Shown in pieces: positions 8,359 to 17,295 of a stretch of DNA of 64,000 nucleotides. Under the pieces are notes generated by a model that did no database searches, was not told where the DNA came from, and saw only the letters and a list, made by a program, of their open reading frames with translations. Source of the stretch: Chryseobacterium sp. StRB126 (lineage in GTDB: Bacteria > Bacteroidota > Bacteroidia > Flavobacteriales > Weeksellaceae). The DNA lies in the NCBI RefSeq assembly GCF_000829375.1, contig NZ_AP014624.1, positions 3,844,001-3,908,000 on the forward strand, in the 5' to 3' direction. Every line of letters begins with the position of its first letter. The stretch's first letter is position 1. The position numbers and the translations under genes were made by a program.

Positions 8359-8405
8359 AAATCAAGATAGAATAGATCAATTTAGATTTTTGAACAAGAT
8401 ATCTA

Positions 8406-8630
8406 TTAATAAAGGATTCTTTCATCCCATAAGTTTTTAAAAATTATACTTGAACGTATAACAACATTGTCTTCAAAAAGCAGATATTGGTATTTTCTTT
8501 GCCAGCGATAACTTCTGCCCAGATATAAAAACCATTCATCAGAATTAAAATCGTATTTTAAATCTTTTTTTACTATTTCTAAAACCTCTTTTTTGGTTTT
8601 GCCGGCAAGATGGTTATATATTTTCTTCAT
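8406..8630 (-). CDS. 74-residue hypothetical protein
   Basis: A small charged, aromatic-rich protein (MKKIYNHLAGKTKKEVLEIV..., then DEWFLYLGRSYRWQRKYQYLLF). No domain is recognised, and there is no signal peptide or membrane segment. The composition is coherent with a real protein. It stands alone between a terminator and a secreted-protein gene on the same strand. Confidence 0.55.
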   Translation of the reverse strand: MKKIYNHLAGKTKKEVLEIVKKDLKYDFNSDEWFLYLGRSYRWQRKYQYLLFEDNVVIRSSIIFKNLWDERILY

Positions 8631-8819
8631 AATATGAAAAACGACAGCCAGACTAGATCTGTAAATAGACCCTTACAAACTACTAACTGGCTGAAGGTAT
8701 AATTAATTAAATAAAAGGTATCCAAAAAAGTCATACTGTATTGTTACCCATTGCAGGCTAGTACATCAACAATTTCGCACTACCATACACAGAGTAATAT
8801 AGGCTTCAATGCAGCAGAA

Positions 8820-9971
8820 TTAATCTTTTGCCTGAGAAATCCGCGTTATGCTGTCTATCGTTATATCCATTGCTGTATCAGATTTTATTTTAAAAGTGTA
8901 TCCACTGCCTATAGATAAAGAATCAGCAACAGTAACCAGATAAAAAACTAGATTTCCCGTAGTTACACCGTTTGGCGCAATAGCTGTTTGGTCAATAGAA
9001 AATGTTGAAGGAGGAACCGGGTTTAATAAATTAATTGTAACAAATCCTACAGAACCATTATTTTTATTGCTGTAACTTGCAATAACCCGCCATGTATGAA
9101 CTTGCCCTGCAATAGGATTTTCTAAAAATCGGCCATTCGTCTGATTATATATATCTCCTACAACAGGAGTTCCAATATTTTCTGGCCAGCTGGTTGTAGG
9201 AGAAGAGGAAAAATCCGTCAGAATATTTACAGGGCCCTGATAGGCAATATTTTCATACGTATTCAGAGGAACCCCACCAGAGGTTTTAAATGCAAATGTA
9301 GGTTTTACTCCGGCTCCGCTATTCATCTTAACAACTCCTTCATTAGCTGTTGTTAATGTTTGTGAAGAAATAACGGTACTCCACTGAATCCCATTAAAGT
9401 ATCTCAACGTTTTATTGGTAGAGTCATAAATAATCATTCCGCTCACAGGTGAGTTTACATTAGCCGGAGGGTTTGCATTTCTGGGCAATACAATGGTAGA
9501 GTTAGCAGATGAAACATCAAGAATACCTTGCGGCGTTGTTGTTCCTATTCCAATTTTACCATTAGTATCTATTCTCGCTATTTCCGTGGCATTTGTTTTA
9601 AAAACCAAAGGCTGCAGATTAGTAGTTCCGATAAAGTCTGTAGAAGAAATAGAATTCCCGTTTGTTTTCCAGACCGGAGATAAGGATGAATTCAATGTCT
9701 GTGAATCTGTTAGCTTAGTCCAAATAGTACCATTACTGATATAAACACCTGGAGTTACATCATTAGCCGTCGCCGTGTTGTACACTAGCATTCCGGCATT
9801 AAATACTCCCGAACTTGTAGAGTTTAAGGCAACTCTATTCAACAGAAGACCTTTATTGGTTGATGCTAATTCAAGATCTGAATTAGGATTTGGTGTTGTT
9901 GTATTTATTCCAACTTGGGAAAAATACAAACTAGAGAAAATGATCCCGATAAATAAATTAAATCTTTTCAT
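8820..9971 (-). CDS. secreted protein with QVGIN...LDV-type repeats
   Basis: A 383-residue exported protein. An N-terminal signal peptide (MKRFNLFIGIIFSSLYFSQ) is followed by QVGINTTTPNPNSDLEL, and the same pattern returns near residue 140 as GIGTTTPQGILDVSS and then GMIIYDSTNKTLRYFNGIQW. This N-terminal family is typical of Chryseobacterium surface proteins and resembles repeats of tail-fibre-like proteins. The C-terminal half has no recognised domain and no clear type IX secretion signal. The only promoter signal upstream, at 10081-10145, has the paired-box layout of the stress genes and would give a leader of about 105 nt. Confidence 0.8.
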   Translation of the reverse strand: MKRFNLFIGIIFSSLYFSQVGINTTTPNPNSDLELASTNKGLLLNRVALNSTSSGVFNAGMLVYNTATANDVTPGVYISNGTIWTKLTDSQTLNSSLSPVWKTNGNSISSTDFIGTTNLQPLVFKTNATEIARIDTNGKIGIGTTTPQGILDVSSANSTIVLPRNANPPANVNSPVSGMIIYDSTNKTLRYFNGIQWSTVISSQTLTTANEGVVKMNSGAGVKPTFAFKTSGGVPLNTYENIAYQGPVNILTDFSSSPTTSWPENIGTPVVGDIYNQTNGRFLENPIAGQVHTWRVIASYSNKNNGSVGFVTINLLNPVPPSTFSIDQTAIAPNGVTTGNLVFYLVTVADSLSIGSGYTFKIKSDTAMDITIDSITRISQAKD

Positions 9972-10080
9972 GGTTGTTTTTTTATGGTTAAATTAATACA
10001 CAGCATAATTCACTAGTATTAAATCACTTATTGCGAATACAATAGTTCATACAGTGACTGCTTCTATTTTAAATACATGA

Positions 10081-10145
10081 CAAATTTATTAGTGAGCTGA
10101 TGACCAGAAAATGATACAGATCATTGATGAACATGATCTCCATCA
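10081..10145 (-). promoter_or_regulatory. tandem TGAT-N4-ATCA boxes and -7 element
   Basis: Boxes at 10112-10123 (TGATACAGATCA) and 10134-10145 (TGATCTCCATCA) start 22 bp apart. Read on the minus strand, a perfect TAAATTTG (TAnnTTTG consensus) at 10081-10088 ends 42 bp from the upstream edge of the proximal box. Box spacing and promoter distance equal those of the BON genes. It points toward the secreted-protein gene ending at 8820; no start codon followed by a useful frame lies in between. Confidence 0.7.
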
Positions 10146-10146
10146 A

Positions 10147-10347
10147 TTATTCACCAAGAAATGAATAATAAACTAAACCATGTAAGGTTTTGTTATTTCC
10201 AGCACTATTCTTCCGTTGATATGCTCCTTCTTTCGTCTCTTCAAATACGGCATTGGGATCTTCAGGCCGGACCGCTTTAACGGTTGCCTTTACTTTCCGG
10301 TGGAAGGCAAATACAATGGCTTGCTCCCTATCTTTACTTGTTCCCAC
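10147..10347 (-). CDS. possible 66-residue protein or gene remnant
   Basis: A frame starting with GTG encodes a basic 66-residue sequence (KDREQAIVFAFHRKVKATVK, then EDPNAVFEETKEGAYQRKN). Codons are richer in G and C than in the surroundings (for example gcg gtc cgg cct), which suggests either a transferred fragment or a decayed gene. No domain is recognised. Its 3' end abuts the paired boxes at 10112-10145. Confidence 0.35.
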   Translation of the reverse strand: MGTSKDREQAIVFAFHRKVKATVKAVRPEDPNAVFEETKEGAYQRKNSAGNNKTLHGLVYYSFLGE

Positions 10348-10511
10348 AATTAAGAATTTTAGAAATGGAACAGGGGTGAGTTTTGCTAAGGAAAATTATT
10401 AAAATTAATACCACAAAGGCATAAAGAGGATAAATTTTAAGACTATGGCAGTGATTTCATTTTAAAATGCTTGTAACCACTAAATCCTTTTTATTTCAAT
10501 GATTTGAATCT

Positions 10512-11387
10512 TTAAAAAGGCAAGTTTCCATTTTCAGGAATTATTAATAAGGGAATTTGCAACTGATCGGCTTGTCTGGCTGCATGGCTGCTATTCATTA
10601 AACGATCAAAAAAACCTCTGTGCTGATGCCCCATTATTAACATATCAATATCTTTTTCTTTCAATATGTCTAAACCATCATCTATATTCTCACTGTAAAT
10701 ACAGTTATAACAGATGTTCCCGTCTAGATTTTTAAAAAAAAATTCTTTTTTATGCTCATACGATTGGTCTTCTATACTATCATTGGCATTCAACGAAATA
10801 TAAGTAATCAAAAGTTCAGCATTAAAATACTTGGCAAATTCTATTAATGATTGAGCTGTTCTGACGTCTTTTTTATTCATATCCGTAGAAAAAGCAATTT
10901 TTTTCAACCCTTTATATTGATGGTCTGATGGAATTAAAAGAAGCGGATATTTTGTATTTTTAATCATTCTAACACTGTTGCTGCCAAAGATAAAACGGGT
11001 AATTGTTCCCGATCCCTGCATGCCCATCACGATAAGTAAAGTGTTATTATTGTCTGCTGTATTATTAATTACATAAACAGCATCACCTGCTTTGCATGAA
11101 TAAGATATTGAAGGATGAAAAGAAAATGTATCTTCTCTCCATAAAACCCTTCCTTTATCTTCCAGTGCGTTAGCCAGCTTTTTTAGTTCTCTGGTATTTC
11201 CTTCCATAAGTTCAGGATAAGCATCTAATGGCCAAGAAACCTGACCAAACATCGGGTCTTCTGCCGGCAGCGTAAAGGCATGACATAATTCAATATTCGC
11301 TTTCAGAGTATTACCCAAATGTAAGGCATAATATGCCGCATTTTTGGATGGTTTTGAAAAATCGGTGGGCACCAAAATTGTTTTCAT
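10512..11387 (-). CDS. universal stress protein, two tandem UspA domains
   Basis: A 291-residue protein with two UspA folds (about residues 1-145 and 155-285), each opening with a beta strand (KTILVPTDFSKPS; KKIAFSTDMNKKD). The first domain keeps the ATP-binding pattern G-2x-G-9x-G-S in GMQGSGTITRFIFGS. The second has GHQHRGFFDRLMNSS, where the second glycine is replaced, so it may not bind nucleotide. Cytoplasmic stress-survival role by family. Its promoter carries the stress-type box at the same distance as in the BON genes. Confidence 0.92.
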   Translation of the reverse strand: MKTILVPTDFSKPSKNAAYYALHLGNTLKANIELCHAFTLPAEDPMFGQVSWPLDAYPELMEGNTRELKKLANALEDKGRVLWREDTFSFHPSISYSCKAGDAVYVINNTADNNNTLLIVMGMQGSGTITRFIFGSNSVRMIKNTKYPLLLIPSDHQYKGLKKIAFSTDMNKKDVRTAQSLIEFAKYFNAELLITYISLNANDSIEDQSYEHKKEFFFKNLDGNICYNCIYSENIDDGLDILKEKDIDMLIMGHQHRGFFDRLMNSSHAARQADQLQIPLLIIPENGNLPF

Positions 11388-11517
11388 TGCTGTATCTTAT
11401 TTTATATTAATTTTCTCTTCCAAAACATTATCAAAATGATCCCTATTTTTATAAAATACAATTTCCTTTTTTATTAAAAATGTCCGAAAGACTTTCATGA
11501 TCTGTAATTTAATACTG

Positions 11518-11582
11518 TAAATTTCCTAATTATAATAAGTATAGATAATGATCAAAGTCACAAAAAAAAATGACTTAATTAA
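11518..11582 (-). promoter_or_regulatory. usp promoter with TGAT-type box
   Basis: Read on the minus strand, a -7-like GAAATTTA (11518-11525) ends 42 bp after the upstream edge of a box at 11549-11560 (plus-strand sequence TGATCAAAGTCA, the same word as in the ppa promoter). A weak second box, TGACTTAATTAA, lies at 11571-11582, 22 bp away by start. The TACTGTAAATTTCC core is shared with the ppa promoter. The box overlaps the first codons of the Nramp remnant. Confidence 0.55.
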
Positions 11583-12126
11583 GCGGCATATTCCCAGTCA
11601 GTATGGTACATTGATAGTTAGCGGAACTGTACTGCATACAAGCGGCATAACAGACATTGGCAGTGCGGCAGATGCAGCAAAAGCACTGGAACCTCTGGTA
11701 TATTCTTTTCCAAATTCCGGACTCATCTCAAAAATTATATTTGTAACAGGGATAATTGGTCTGGATATACTAGCCGTACCAGCACTCTCAGCCTCTGCAT
11801 CATACGCTGTTTCCGAAGCCCTCAACTGGAATGCAGGCTTAGGGTTCAAATTTAAAAAGGCAGAAGGTTTTTATATGGTTATAATTATTTCTACCCTTAT
11901 TGGTCTTACCATAAATTTCATTGGTATTGATCAGGTAAAGACTCTTGTTTATAATGTTGTACTAAACGGAGTTGCTTCAGTACCGTTGTTGTTTCTTATC
12001 GTAAGACTATCTACAAATGAAAAGATCATGGGTGAGTTCAAAGGAGGCTGGCTTTCTAAAGGGTTACTGTGGGCAACTTTTATCTTCATGGCTTCCGCCT
12101 CTATTGCTATGTTTTTCACTATTTAA
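11548..12126 (+). pseudogene. 5'-truncated Nramp metal transporter remnant
   Basis: A 192-residue frame that matches only the C-terminal half of Nramp/MntH-type divalent metal transporters, which are normally above 400 residues. Family landmarks are LHTSGITDIGSAADAAKALE, FVTGIIGLDILAVPALSASA, the segment FYMVIIISTLIGLTINFIGI and NEKIMGEF. The N-terminal half, including the DPGN metal-binding motif, is missing; upstream DNA is the divergent usp promoter, whose box overlaps the apparent ATG. The frame has no internal stops, so decay is recent, or a short product is still made. Transport is unlikely without the first helices. Confidence 0.75.
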
Positions 12127-12482
12127 GATCAAATAATCCATGACAAAAATAACAATACTTAGCACTTATGAGGTACTCCGAATATTCTTAATAAGGTGAT
12201 AAATTTCAAAACATAATACAGAAAGAACAGCGGACACAAACAAATTACATGATGGGAAAGTATAGTCAAAAGCCATTGAAAGAATGATCTTTATACGCTC
12301 AACATTCAATAGCAATGGTCTTATGATAAACCAATCAAAAGCTAAGCAGGAAATTTATAGAGACCGCTCTTAGCTCTATCATAAGCTTTTTGGAAGACTT
12401 CTTATATAGGGATAAAATATCGAAAAAATCAGAATCAAGTAAGCGAGCATAATGTTTAACTTTACATAAAACAACACATCCC
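12127..12482 (+). promoter_or_regulatory. intergenic region with likely fbaB promoter
   Basis: No coding signal is seen in these 356 bp. A -7-like TAACTTTA at 12457-12464, 19 bases before the fbaB ATG, is the best promoter candidate. No TGAT-type box lies 42 or 61 bp before its end. Confidence 0.4.
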
Positions 12483-13541
12483 ATGAACTACAAAGATATT
12501 TTATCAGACTTAGGGGCTGAAGCTGAAAATCTCCTGAATTTTAGTACCCCTAAAATTGTAAAAGAGCAGCTCCATATTCCATCTCCGGAATTTATCGATC
12601 AAATATTTCTCCAGAGTAACCGTAGTCCGCAGCTACTTAAAAACCTTGCAGCTCTCTATAACCACGGCCACTTAAAAAATACCGGTTATTTATCCATATT
12701 ACCGGTAGACCAAGGAGTAGAACATACGGCTGGGGCTTCGTTTTCTACGAATCCCCTATATTTTGATCCTGAAAATATTATAAAACTTGCCATTGAAGGA
12801 GGTTGTAATGCCATTGCTACAACCTTTGGGAACCTGGCTATAATGTCCCGGAAATATGCTCATAAAATTCCCTTCATTGTAAAAATAAACCACAATGAAC
12901 TACTCACCTATCCAACAAAATATGACCAAATTATGTTTGGGAGTATAAAAGATGCCTGGAATCTGGGAGCTAGTGCAGTAGGCGCTACCATTTACTTTGG
13001 TTCGGAAAATTCAAATAGACAAATTGTGGAAGTAGCTGAAGCGTTTGAAAGAGCACATGAGTTGGGAATGCCCTGTATTTTATGGTGCTATACCCGTAAT
13101 AATAGTTTTAAAAAAGATGCTATTAATTATGAAGTTGCTGCCGACATTACAGGCCAGGCCAACTATTTAGGTGTTACCATACAAGCCGATATTATTAAGC
13201 AAAAACTACCTGAAAATAATGGTGGTTTTACAACAATCAATTTTGCGAAGAGTGATCCAAAAATGTATACTGAACTCTCTTCTATCCATCCGATCGATCT
13301 ATGCCGTTATCAGGTTGCAAATTGTTTTATGGGCAGAATTGGACTTATTAACTCCGGAGGGGAATCAAAAGGTAAAAGTGATCTTACAGAATCAATCAGA
13401 ACAGCCCTAATAAACAAACGAGCAGGAGGTACAGGGTTAATATTAGGCAGGAAAGCTTTTCAACGTCCTTTTAAAGAAGGTGTTGAACTTCTTAGAGCCA
13501 TACAGGATATTTACCTTGATAAAACAATTACAATAGCATAG
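12483..13541 (+). CDS. fbaB: class I fructose-bisphosphate aldolase (FbaB/DhnA)
   Basis: Cleaves fructose 1,6-bisphosphate into two triose phosphates, or runs in reverse in gluconeogenesis. It aligns end to end with E. coli FbaB: GYLSILPVDQGVEHTAGASF, NPLYFDP, FIVKINHNE, GATIYFGSE, ADIIKQKLPENNGGF with the lysine expected to form the Schiff base, and GGTGLILGRKAFQRPF. Length 352 matches. With pfkB at the other end of the block this supplies two consecutive glycolytic steps. Repeat copy C follows about 220 bp downstream. Confidence 0.93.
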   Translation: MNYKDILSDLGAEAENLLNFSTPKIVKEQLHIPSPEFIDQIFLQSNRSPQLLKNLAALYNHGHLKNTGYLSILPVDQGVEHTAGASFSTNPLYFDPENIIKLAIEGGCNAIATTFGNLAIMSRKYAHKIPFIVKINHNELLTYPTKYDQIMFGSIKDAWNLGASAVGATIYFGSENSNRQIVEVAEAFERAHELGMPCILWCYTRNNSFKKDAINYEVAADITGQANYLGVTIQADIIKQKLPENNGGFTTINFAKSDPKMYTELSSIHPIDLCRYQVANCFMGRIGLINSGGESKGKSDLTESIRTALINKRAGGTGLILGRKAFQRPFKEGVELLRAIQDIYLDKTITIA

Positions 13542-13761
13542 TATGTATCAGCTAGAAAAATACTTCTGTTATTGCAAAAATGGTTAAATAATCCAATTAG
13601 CTAATTTTATCGTTTAAAAACATCTTTTCGGATTATTTGGATTAAAGATCGTTTCCGTAGATCGTTTTGTCAATACGCTGAGAGAGTATTTATCTCCGCC
13701 TTCTCCTACAAATTCTCTGCTAAAATTCATCCTATTTTGGTTGTGAAACTTAACAAATATT

Positions 13762-13987
13762 ATTTAACCTGAGTTCTGAATAAGACATTTTTGTTTTTAG
13801 TAAGGAAGGAAGCCTGGATCTGGGAGAGGAAAGTGAGTTGAGGTTAAAAAAACACTTACAACCCTGTAATGTATTATTTCTTTAAAGATTGCTTCATCAA
13901 ATTTTACGGCAACGTCAGAAATTGTAGCTCCGATAGTAACTTCCAGCCTATTATCCTTAATTTTATTATCCTGAACTCGGGTTATTT
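13762..13987 (-). repeat. interspersed palindromic-end repeat, copy C
   Basis: The same element as copies A and B in opposite orientation: TTAACCTGAGTTCTGAATAA at the left, and CTGAACTCGGGTTATT at the right. The interior matches copy D closely. It separates fbaB from the minus-strand SDR gene. Nothing else is seen between 13542 and 14045. Confidence 0.8.
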
Positions 13988-14044
13988 ACAATAAATACAG
14001 CTCAGAAATGCTTTAAGAAAAAATAAAATTAGTCCTTCCCATAT

Positions 14045-14078
14045 AAAAAAAACGGGGCGATAATATATAATCACCCCG
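14045..14078 (-). terminator. intrinsic terminator of the SDR transcript
   Basis: On the minus strand a stem CGGGGTGAT/ATCGCCCCG with an 8-nt AT loop is followed by eight T, 22 bases after the SDR stop codon. Confidence 0.75.
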
Positions 14079-14100
14079 GCATCAATAAAGTTAACTTAGA

Positions 14101-14892
14101 TTAGCTTTTTGCAGTCCAAGCTTCCGCTTGAAGCTGCTTCACGAAATCTTCAGTTTCTTTTGGATGAACATTTCTAAAATTGGAGTTGTCATCTAAAATT
14201 ACTTCAACCATACGGTCAGCCATTGATTGAGGGTCTAATTGATTGGCTAAGGATTCTGCAGCACCATCAAATGCGGACAGTGGGGTAAAATTAGATTCAG
14301 GGTTATACCAACGGAAAATAGAATCAACACCACGGTCATTAAATCCTGTACCGAAAACTCCTGGGTTACACGTCGCAATTTTGATATTGAATTGTGCCAG
14401 CTCTGTCTTTAAACCTTCTGCTATTGCTCCCATAGCATGCTTAGATGAACAGTATGCTGCAACATATGGTACTGTCCATAGTTCACCCATTGAAGTTGTA
14501 AATACAATCTTTGCAGTTTTCTTCTGCTCTACCCATTTTTTGATAAAGCCTTGTGCAACCTGAAGACCTCCGAACACATTAACATCAAACATGTCTCGGA
14601 TCAAATCAAGAGGTTGTTCTGCTATTGGTCCTCCTTGCATAATACCTGCATTACTTACCAAAATATCAATATCATATTTCTGATGAATATACGCCAGATC
14701 ACGCGCATCAGTTACATCCAGTTTATCAACAATAAGATCAATTCCCTGCTCACCCGCCTCTCTTTTAAGGTTACTTACCTGTGGATAAACCTGCGCTGTT
14801 GCAATTACCTTATGTCCTTTTTTTGCTAGATCAAAAGCTACAAGTTTACCAAATCCACTGGCTGCCCCTGTAATTAAAATAGTTTTGCTCAT
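14101..14892 (-). CDS. short-chain dehydrogenase/reductase (SDR)
   Basis: A 263-residue NAD(P)-dependent oxidoreductase of the classical SDR family. The cofactor motif is TGAASGFG (residues 8-15), the structural motif is NAG in VSNAGIMQGG, and the catalytic Ser-Tyr-Lys are in TTSMGELWTVPYVAAYCSSK, with YxxxK as YCSSK. The substrate cannot be told. It is probably under the AraC regulator encoded upstream on the same strand, an inference from gene order only. Confidence 0.9.
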   Translation of the reverse strand: MSKTILITGAASGFGKLVAFDLAKKGHKVIATAQVYPQVSNLKREAGEQGIDLIVDKLDVTDARDLAYIHQKYDIDILVSNAGIMQGGPIAEQPLDLIRDMFDVNVFGGLQVAQGFIKKWVEQKKTAKIVFTTSMGELWTVPYVAAYCSSKHAMGAIAEGLKTELAQFNIKIATCNPGVFGTGFNDRGVDSIFRWYNPESNFTPLSAFDGAAESLANQLDPQSMADRMVEVILDDNSNFRNVHPKETEDFVKQLQAEAWTAKS

Positions 14893-15099
14893 TTCTGTAT
14901 TGTTTAAATGTGATTAATTATCTATATGTAAAGGTCAAAATTTCAAATGACAACCAATATCGCCGGAAAGCTCATTTTTATATTACCGGATGGTCCACTT
15001 TGAATTTTGGAAAGAAGTAATTCCTATTTATGAAAGTATTAGGTCTACTTTAAAAATGTAAAATATCTAACATCTTCATCTACTGGTCAAATATTCAAA

Positions 15100-15609
15100 T
15101 TACCGTTGTATAGTATACTCGAGGCTATTTAACAAATGGATGTTCCTGTTATGCAAGAAGGTATCGACAACCAACAGTCCCATAAATAAGACCGCAAATC
15201 CGAGGCTGATTCCTTTAGAATATTCCTTTAGAAAAAACAAAGATGCCATGGCACAGATTGCCCCCAGAGAAACCCATGTTAATCGCAATATTTTATAAAT
15301 ATTGTTGTCTTTCTGAGCTTTCTTGTATTCTACCTTAAGTACCTGTGCCGGATGCTCATTGATCTGCTCCTGCAATTTTTGAGCACCAGTACCTCTTGCT
15401 GCTAGAAGATAGGTACCATAACATAAGTTGACTGCAAGAAGAAAAGAGATCGGAATAGCCATCCCCTGTCCAAGGCCCATCTCGCCACTTTTGAAAAGCA
15501 GCACTACAATGGGGATAAGCAGTACAGCTGCCACAATCATCCATTTACCCTGTTCAATTTCGCCTCTTGTCCATAATTGGAAATACTGAATCAGTTCTAT
15601 TTTTTCCAT
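15100..15609 (-). CDS. hypothetical membrane protein
   Basis: A 169-residue protein with hydrophobic segments at about residues 24-40, 52-72, 112-128 and 136-152, so probably four membrane passes with a charged middle loop (INEHPAQVLKVEYKKAQKD). A TTG one codon upstream also opens the frame; the ATG at 15607-15609 is preferred. It lies 17 bp after the AraC gene and is likely cotranscribed with it. Confidence 0.7.
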   Translation of the reverse strand: MEKIELIQYFQLWTRGEIEQGKWMIVAAVLLIPIVVLLFKSGEMGLGQGMAIPISFLLAVNLCYGTYLLAARGTGAQKLQEQINEHPAQVLKVEYKKAQKDNNIYKILRLTWVSLGAICAMASLFFLKEYSKGISLGFAVLFMGLLVVDTFLHNRNIHLLNSLEYTIQR

Positions 15610-15626
15610 CAAGGTAATGGGTTTAT

Positions 15627-16433
15627 TTAAGCAATTTCAGAAGTTGTAGTTCCATATTTCAGCTTGAACGAAGAATAGAAGTGAGATAGATTTTCAAATC
15701 CCAGATCAAGGTAAAAATGGGTTGGTTTCTGCTTCTTATATTTAATGAGATGGTATGCTTCCTCTAAACGCTTATCTTTGATCCATTGTTTTGGCGGACA
15801 ATTGAATACTTTTGCAAAGTCACGCTTAAAGACAGAAATACTCCTTCCTGTTAGCTTGGCAAAAGTTTCCAGAGGAACATTGAACATATAATTATTGGTC
15901 ATAAATTCTTCCAGATCAATTGCATAGGGCTTTGAAAAATCAAACAGAATATATTTAAAATCTGGATTACTGTCAAAAAGCAACTCGATGGCTTCCCTGA
16001 TCTTTAAATCGGCCAATTTGGGTGTAGCCTGCTTTGTTTTATTGATATACGGAGCCAATGACATAAAGTAACTATGTAAAAATTCATTGGGTTCAAAAAA
16101 TAATTTCTGTTTCCCATTATAACGCTCCTTAATCGCAATCTTATTTTCTAAGGCATACTGCTGTAAAGTTTCTTTATCCAATGTAATCGCAATAAATTTA
16201 TAGTTCCCAGATTTTGAAGGGTATTTAATGGTACGGATCAACTGGTTTTTCCTAACCAGCACCACAGTATTTTCCTTGATCGTTATTGAGCCCTGTTCAT
16301 GGAATGCCTGCGTCTCACCGGCCAGCTGAAACCCCAAAAAATGGTCAGGATAGAATTCCTCTGTCCCGCGCTGTGTTTCATAAATGCATGAATACACCAA
16401 CTTGTCAAAAATCATTTCTCGTGAAGATTCCAT
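15627..16433 (-). CDS. AraC-family transcriptional regulator
   Basis: A 268-residue regulator. The N-terminal half is a cupin-like sensing region (about 20-120), and the C-terminal third (about 170-265) carries the two AraC helix-turn-helix motifs, seen in LETFAKLTGRSISVFKRDFAKVF and in LGFENLSHFYSSFKLKYGTT. It is flanked by the GlcG-like gene upstream (15 bp) and the membrane protein downstream, a compact unit. Effector unknown. Confidence 0.85.
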   Translation of the reverse strand: MESSREMIFDKLVYSCIYETQRGTEEFYPDHFLGFQLAGETQAFHEQGSITIKENTVVLVRKNQLIRTIKYPSKSGNYKFIAITLDKETLQQYALENKIAIKERYNGKQKLFFEPNEFLHSYFMSLAPYINKTKQATPKLADLKIREAIELLFDSNPDFKYILFDFSKPYAIDLEEFMTNNYMFNVPLETFAKLTGRSISVFKRDFAKVFNCPPKQWIKDKRLEEAYHLIKYKKQKPTHFYLDLGFENLSHFYSSFKLKYGTTTSEIA

Positions 16434-16448
16434 AATAAACTTTTTTAG

Positions 16449-16850
16449 TTACACGATTGCAGAAGCTCCGGAACTTGCAACTTCTTTATCCTGATCAGTC
16501 GTTCCGCCTGAGCATCCTATGGCACCGATAACAACGCCATCCTTATTTTTAATTACAACACCCCCTGCAATTGTCAAAAGCCCATCATTGGAATTAATCA
16601 TCCCATATGAGTGAAGTTCTGCTCCTGCAATAATGGTCCCCATAATATCACTGCCCACACCAAACATTACAGCTGTCCTTGCTTTTTTTATCGCAAAATC
16701 AATAACTCCATACACACTGTCCAGTCTCGCAAAAGCGACCAAATGACCTCCTGTGTCCACAACTGCAATACTTACAGGTAAATTTAAGCTTTTTGCTTTT
16801 TCGATTGCTGCATTTAAAATCAAATTTGATTGTTCGTAATTGATATTCAT
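16449..16850 (-). CDS. GlcG/HbpS family protein
   Basis: A 133-residue protein of the GlcG/HbpS (DUF336) family. Family landmarks are SIAVVDTGGHLVAFARLD, a central alanine-rich helix, GGVVIKNKDGVVIGAIGCSGG and a C-terminal DQDKEVA. Members bind heme or act as small accessory proteins of oxidoreductase operons. It precedes the AraC gene by 15 bp, suggesting one transcript. Confidence 0.85.
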   Translation of the reverse strand: MNINYEQSNLILNAAIEKAKSLNLPVSIAVVDTGGHLVAFARLDSVYGVIDFAIKKARTAVMFGVGSDIMGTIIAGAELHSYGMINSNDGLLTIAGGVVIKNKDGVVIGAIGCSGGTTDQDKEVASSGASAIV

Positions 16851-16895
16851 TTTTATTTATATTTTATTTTTCTGAATTATTCTTTATTATTAAGC

Positions 16896-17006
16896 TTATA
16901 CAACAGCATATTTTTCCAAATATATCTTCTCAAGTAAACTACTTCTGCCTGATTCATTATGCTGTGCTTTTCCGTTTTCTAATGCTTCAGCCGAAACCCT
17001 TTGCAT
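16896..17006 (-). CDS. possible 36-residue peptide or remnant upstream of glcG-like gene
   Basis: A frame MQRVSAEALENGKAQHNESG followed by a 16-residue tail ends 45 bp before the GlcG-like start. The composition looks like genuine coding sequence rather than AT-rich intergenic DNA, and the frame remains open a few codons before the ATG. It could be a tiny leader gene or the surviving tail of a deleted gene. Confidence 0.3.
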   Translation of the reverse strand: MQRVSAEALENGKAQHNESGRSSLLEKIYLEKYAVV

Positions 17007-17295
17007 ATTTGAAATTGCCGGGAATTATTTATTTTAAGAAGCCCTAATTTCCACTTCAATTCTTTTTTGTCCTAATGACAAAGTAAAATTACAACACTTA
17101 AAAAGGAGATTATATTCGCATTTGGTTCAATTTTATATTTCCAGAAAGTCCATTTTTTCAAATACATAACCGGATTAATAAAAAATTCTTTATTAAACAT
17201 AATTGCCCTATGGACCAACCAGTCATTTTATTTTCAATAAGATTCTATCAAAAAGTTTTTTATGAGAAGACCTTTTTGGTTGTATCAACTATTAT

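Noticed and set aside
10147..10347. Start of the 66-residue frame as the gene driven by the boxes at 10112-10145
   Set aside because: The -7 element and box distances fit only in the minus direction, away from this frame's start, so the promoter reads toward 9971.
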